A DNA stretch of 22,506 nt from Silene noctiflora (taxonomy: Eukaryota > Streptophyta > Magnoliopsida > Caryophyllales > Caryophyllaceae). Positions 20,220 to 22,506 of this stretch are shown here, in pieces. The notes under the pieces are model-generated. The model was not told the origin of the DNA and made no database searches. It was given only the letters and a program-made list of their open reading frames with translations. Position numbers and translations under genes: made by a program. The stretch spans positions 15,482-37,987 of the forward strand of contig VHZZ01013061.1 in assembly GCA_009801015.1 (NCBI GenBank). Reading direction: 5' to 3'. Every line of letters begins with the position of its first letter. The stretch's first letter is position 1.

Positions 20220-20700
20220 AATTGGATCACTCGGGTTGATTACAAAGCGTTAGAGTCATATCGGGTTTGTGTTGTGTTGAGTTAGTGACGGGTTTGGGTC
20301 GATTACAGTTTACATCGGGTCATTTTCAAGTTGGGTCATCAGCGGGTGGAAAGTGGGTCGGGTCATTAGCGGGTCGGTACTGAGTCAGATTATAGTTTAT
20401 CTTATCTTAAATATCTAGTCTTTTATAGTTACTTTTATGTTAAACAATGTGTAGGTGTATTATTTGTAGTTTAATTGAAAACAATTAAGATGAAATTCAA
20501 TTTGGTCTTATTTTCATCGTTAATAAGCTAATTCATTATCGGGTCACCATCGGCTTGAGTCACTATCGGGTCACCGTCGGGTTGGAAAAAATAAGGCTGC
20601 TACCAGTTATTAGTTTAGCTTTGTGTTGAGTCGAGTGGGTTTCGGTTCACCCAATTTTCGGGTTCTATTGGGTCGAGTTTCTGGCGGGTTCAGTAAGATC
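20220..20700. repeat. GGGTC/GGGTT-rich degenerate repeat block
   Basis: Dense, irregularly spaced copies of GGGTCR and GGGTT-type motifs (for example GGGTCGGGTCATTAGCGGGT near 20354) occur on the plus strand, with an AT-rich interruption around 20390-20540. It has no coding potential and no unit long enough to call a satellite. A shorter stretch of the same flavour is in the PSRP-3 intron (10571-10640). The block begins just upstream of the inferred ATR3 first exon. Confidence 0.55.
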
Positions 20701-22147
20701 ACCTTTTACGAGCCCTACTTAAAACTATTTGAGTTAGAAATATACACACACGAATTCAGCTCAATATATATCATAGTCTCGCAGAAAGTCGATTGTTGCA
20801 CAGACCAGAATAGTATGAATGAAAGAGTATTTTTCTTTAACTTAGCAATGAAAATATGAAGTGAATACTTTTTAAGTTGAATACTCGTAACTATGAAGAT
20901 CTTAAGTGAATCCTTATAAGTTGAATATTTGAGATACTTAATCGTTTTAAGTTCACAAAATTGAATCAATAATCAGATCTGAGCCACAATATTAAACCCT
21001 GTGACACAGACAGATTGCAAGATAAACAAGATATAAATAAGGAGAGCAAATGTAAAAGTAAATAAACAAACAAAACGATGTTTAAAACATTGGTTCAGCC
21101 TCTACTCCAAGGCCTAAGTGCAACCGTTTTTTATTGCTTGTTTAAAAAGTTACTCTAACATACTAAACCTTTTACAATAAAAATAACCCGCCAAACATAC
21201 TCCGGTTACACTTGCTCAAAGCTACTCCAGTTCAAGATTTAAGTTCTATCTCACAGGTTTACAAAGTCTTTGAATCTCAATCGTTTACTTAATGAACATA
21301 GTGATCACAATTAAGACTTAAACGGTTAAACACGAGATCGGTGGAACAAACTCAGATGTCACACACAGTGCAGCGAACTGATACACGAGATTTACAACTC
21401 TTTTGGAAAATGATTGAAGACTTTTAAAATAAAGACAGTTTTGCAAATAAGTTAAAGAACGAAAACTTAAATTTTGCAAAGTGTTTTCTCAATAAATGCT
21501 TTAAAAAGTCTTAATGAGACAAGAGGTCTTTATTCATAGAAGAAATAAAACACTGAAGAGGATGGTCTTTAAAATTGCTTTATTTCCTTGACAAATAAAG
21601 AGTAGCTTTTGTGACGATAAGTGTTAAGCATTATTTTAGTACACATTTTTTTCAGAAATCTTCTCTTCTTTTCAGAAATCTAATGCCTCAACAATCAACA
21701 TGTGACATTTAACCAAAATGACAAAAAACATTTATAGCTTTAATCCTTTAAAAACATCAACATGCTATTTTTGGTAAAAGCTAAAATACACAAACCTAGG
21801 CATTGACTTTGTGAGATTTGTGGTTTTATTTTCCAGACAAATTTTAAACCTTTTAAAATATGGAAATTGTTGACGAGGTGTCGCAACCCTATCAAAAATA
21901 ATTACCCTAGTAACACAAATTAATGCAGTATTTAGGGGTCGAATCCACGGAGAACGCGATGGTTTCTAATTAGCTGTGATGGATAAAATTTTACCTTGAT
22001 TAGTCACAAATTATGGGGGTAGGTCGATTGATTGGTAAATGTAAGATAAAAATATAAAAGCAAACAATAAAATAAAAGTCGTCTAGGGGGTCGGTTCATA
22101 CATGCAAATTGACATTTAAATTAAGGATCAATTGATGAAAACACCCT
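20701..22147. other. Gene-free, repeat-like DNA, possibly decayed LTR retrotransposon
   Basis: I see no conserved coding region. Short motifs such as AAGTTGAATA recur around 20870-20930. The stretch near 21930-21960 (TTTAGGGGTCGAATCCACGG, preceded by TGTCGCAACCC near 21879) resembles sequence seen near the LTRs of some plant Ty3/gypsy elements. I cannot define ends or a target-site duplication. All open frames are AT-rich and unconvincing. Confidence 0.3.
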
Positions 22148-22506
22148 TTAATGTTGCACTTTTTAAAACTTAACACCTTATGAATTTTTTTTTAAAACTT
22201 AATACCTTAATGTGCATTTCATTCACATTTTGGTACCTTAAATAGATTTAGGCAAAAAAAATTGAATATTCCGGCCATTTTTTAAAGACATGACGACATA
22301 TTTATAATGCACTCCGTTCACATTTTCAACCTCTTCCCTTCCCTCCTATAACTACAAGTCACGGTTGATTCAATCTCGGCAATATTTCACGTTTTTTTTT
22401 GCCTAAATCTTCTTAAGGTACCAAAATGTGAATAAAGTGCATATTAAGGTATTAAGTTTTAAAAAACTTTTCATAAGGTGTTAAGTTTTAAAAAGTGCAA
22501 CATTAA
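22148..22506. mobile_element. Fold-back MITE with about 130-base inverted repeats, cut by the window edge
   Basis: The left arm (22148 to about 22275) begins TTAATGTTGCACTTTTTAAA. The right arm (about 22377-22506) is its inverted copy, ending TTTAAAAAGTGCAACATTAA at the last base. Both arms share AACTTAACACCTTATGAA, CATTTTGGTACCTTAA and AGATTTAGGCAAAAAAA blocks. The loop is only about 100 bases and encodes nothing. The right border and target-site duplication lie beyond the window, so the superfamily is undecided; long arms favour a Mutator-type MITE. Confidence 0.75.

Noticed and set aside
20220..20700. Interstitial telomere repeat
   Set aside because: The motif is GGGTC/GGGTT with irregular spacing, not arrays of TTTAGGG.

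Overview
This window is nuclear DNA from a flowering plant, probably a eudicot. Every confident gene has short exons split by AT-rich GT..AG introns, and the products are plant-type: a plastid ribosomal protein with a transit peptide, a plant ATR3 diflavin reductase, an ALG6 glucosyltransferase and an IST1-like ESCRT factor. Spacers and introns carry many small transposable-element pieces. The GGGTC-rich repeats and the look of the proteins bring Caryophyllales (spinach/beet/quinoa relatives) to mind, but that is an impression only. A single N at 16940 suggests a draft assembly. Exon joins were built by hand from splice sites, reading-frame continuity and remembered family sequences.

Layout. 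1-1386 (+): last two exons of an unidentified protein with a Tyr/Gln/Pro-rich repetitive tail. 1387-2704: tail-to-tail spacer. 2705-5950 (-): complete six-exon ALG6 (515 aa), with a probable 5' UTR exon near 6758-6890. 5951-8514: ALG6 leader, head-to-head spacer, a SINE-like insert and tandem repeats. 8515-9652 (+): five-exon IST1-like gene (214 aa) with a TATA box and an adjacent 14-bp palindrome. 10161-11559 (-): two-exon plastid ribosomal protein PSRP-3, with a SINE in its intron. 11560-13395: transposon-rich spacer holding a truncated SINE, a hAT-type MITE, a dead LINE RNase H fragment and a solo LTR. 13396-19886 (-): complete twelve-exon ATR3 (620 aa). Its intron 6 holds a 748-bp Mutator-like element that keeps a transposase fragment and is itself inserted in an older Stowaway-like MITE. 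19887-22506: ATR3 leader, a GGGTC-rich block, unclassified repeat-like DNA and a fold-back MITE cut by the window edge.

The genes are separate housekeeping functions rather than a pathway: N-glycan precursor synthesis in the ER (ALG6), endosomal sorting (IST1-like), plastid translation (PSRP-3) and electron supply to cytosolic Fe-S assembly (ATR3). I found no new multigene system. The most informative structures are the nested transposon in ATR3 intron 6, several small elements with intact target-site duplications, and the repeat-built low-complexity tail of the first gene.
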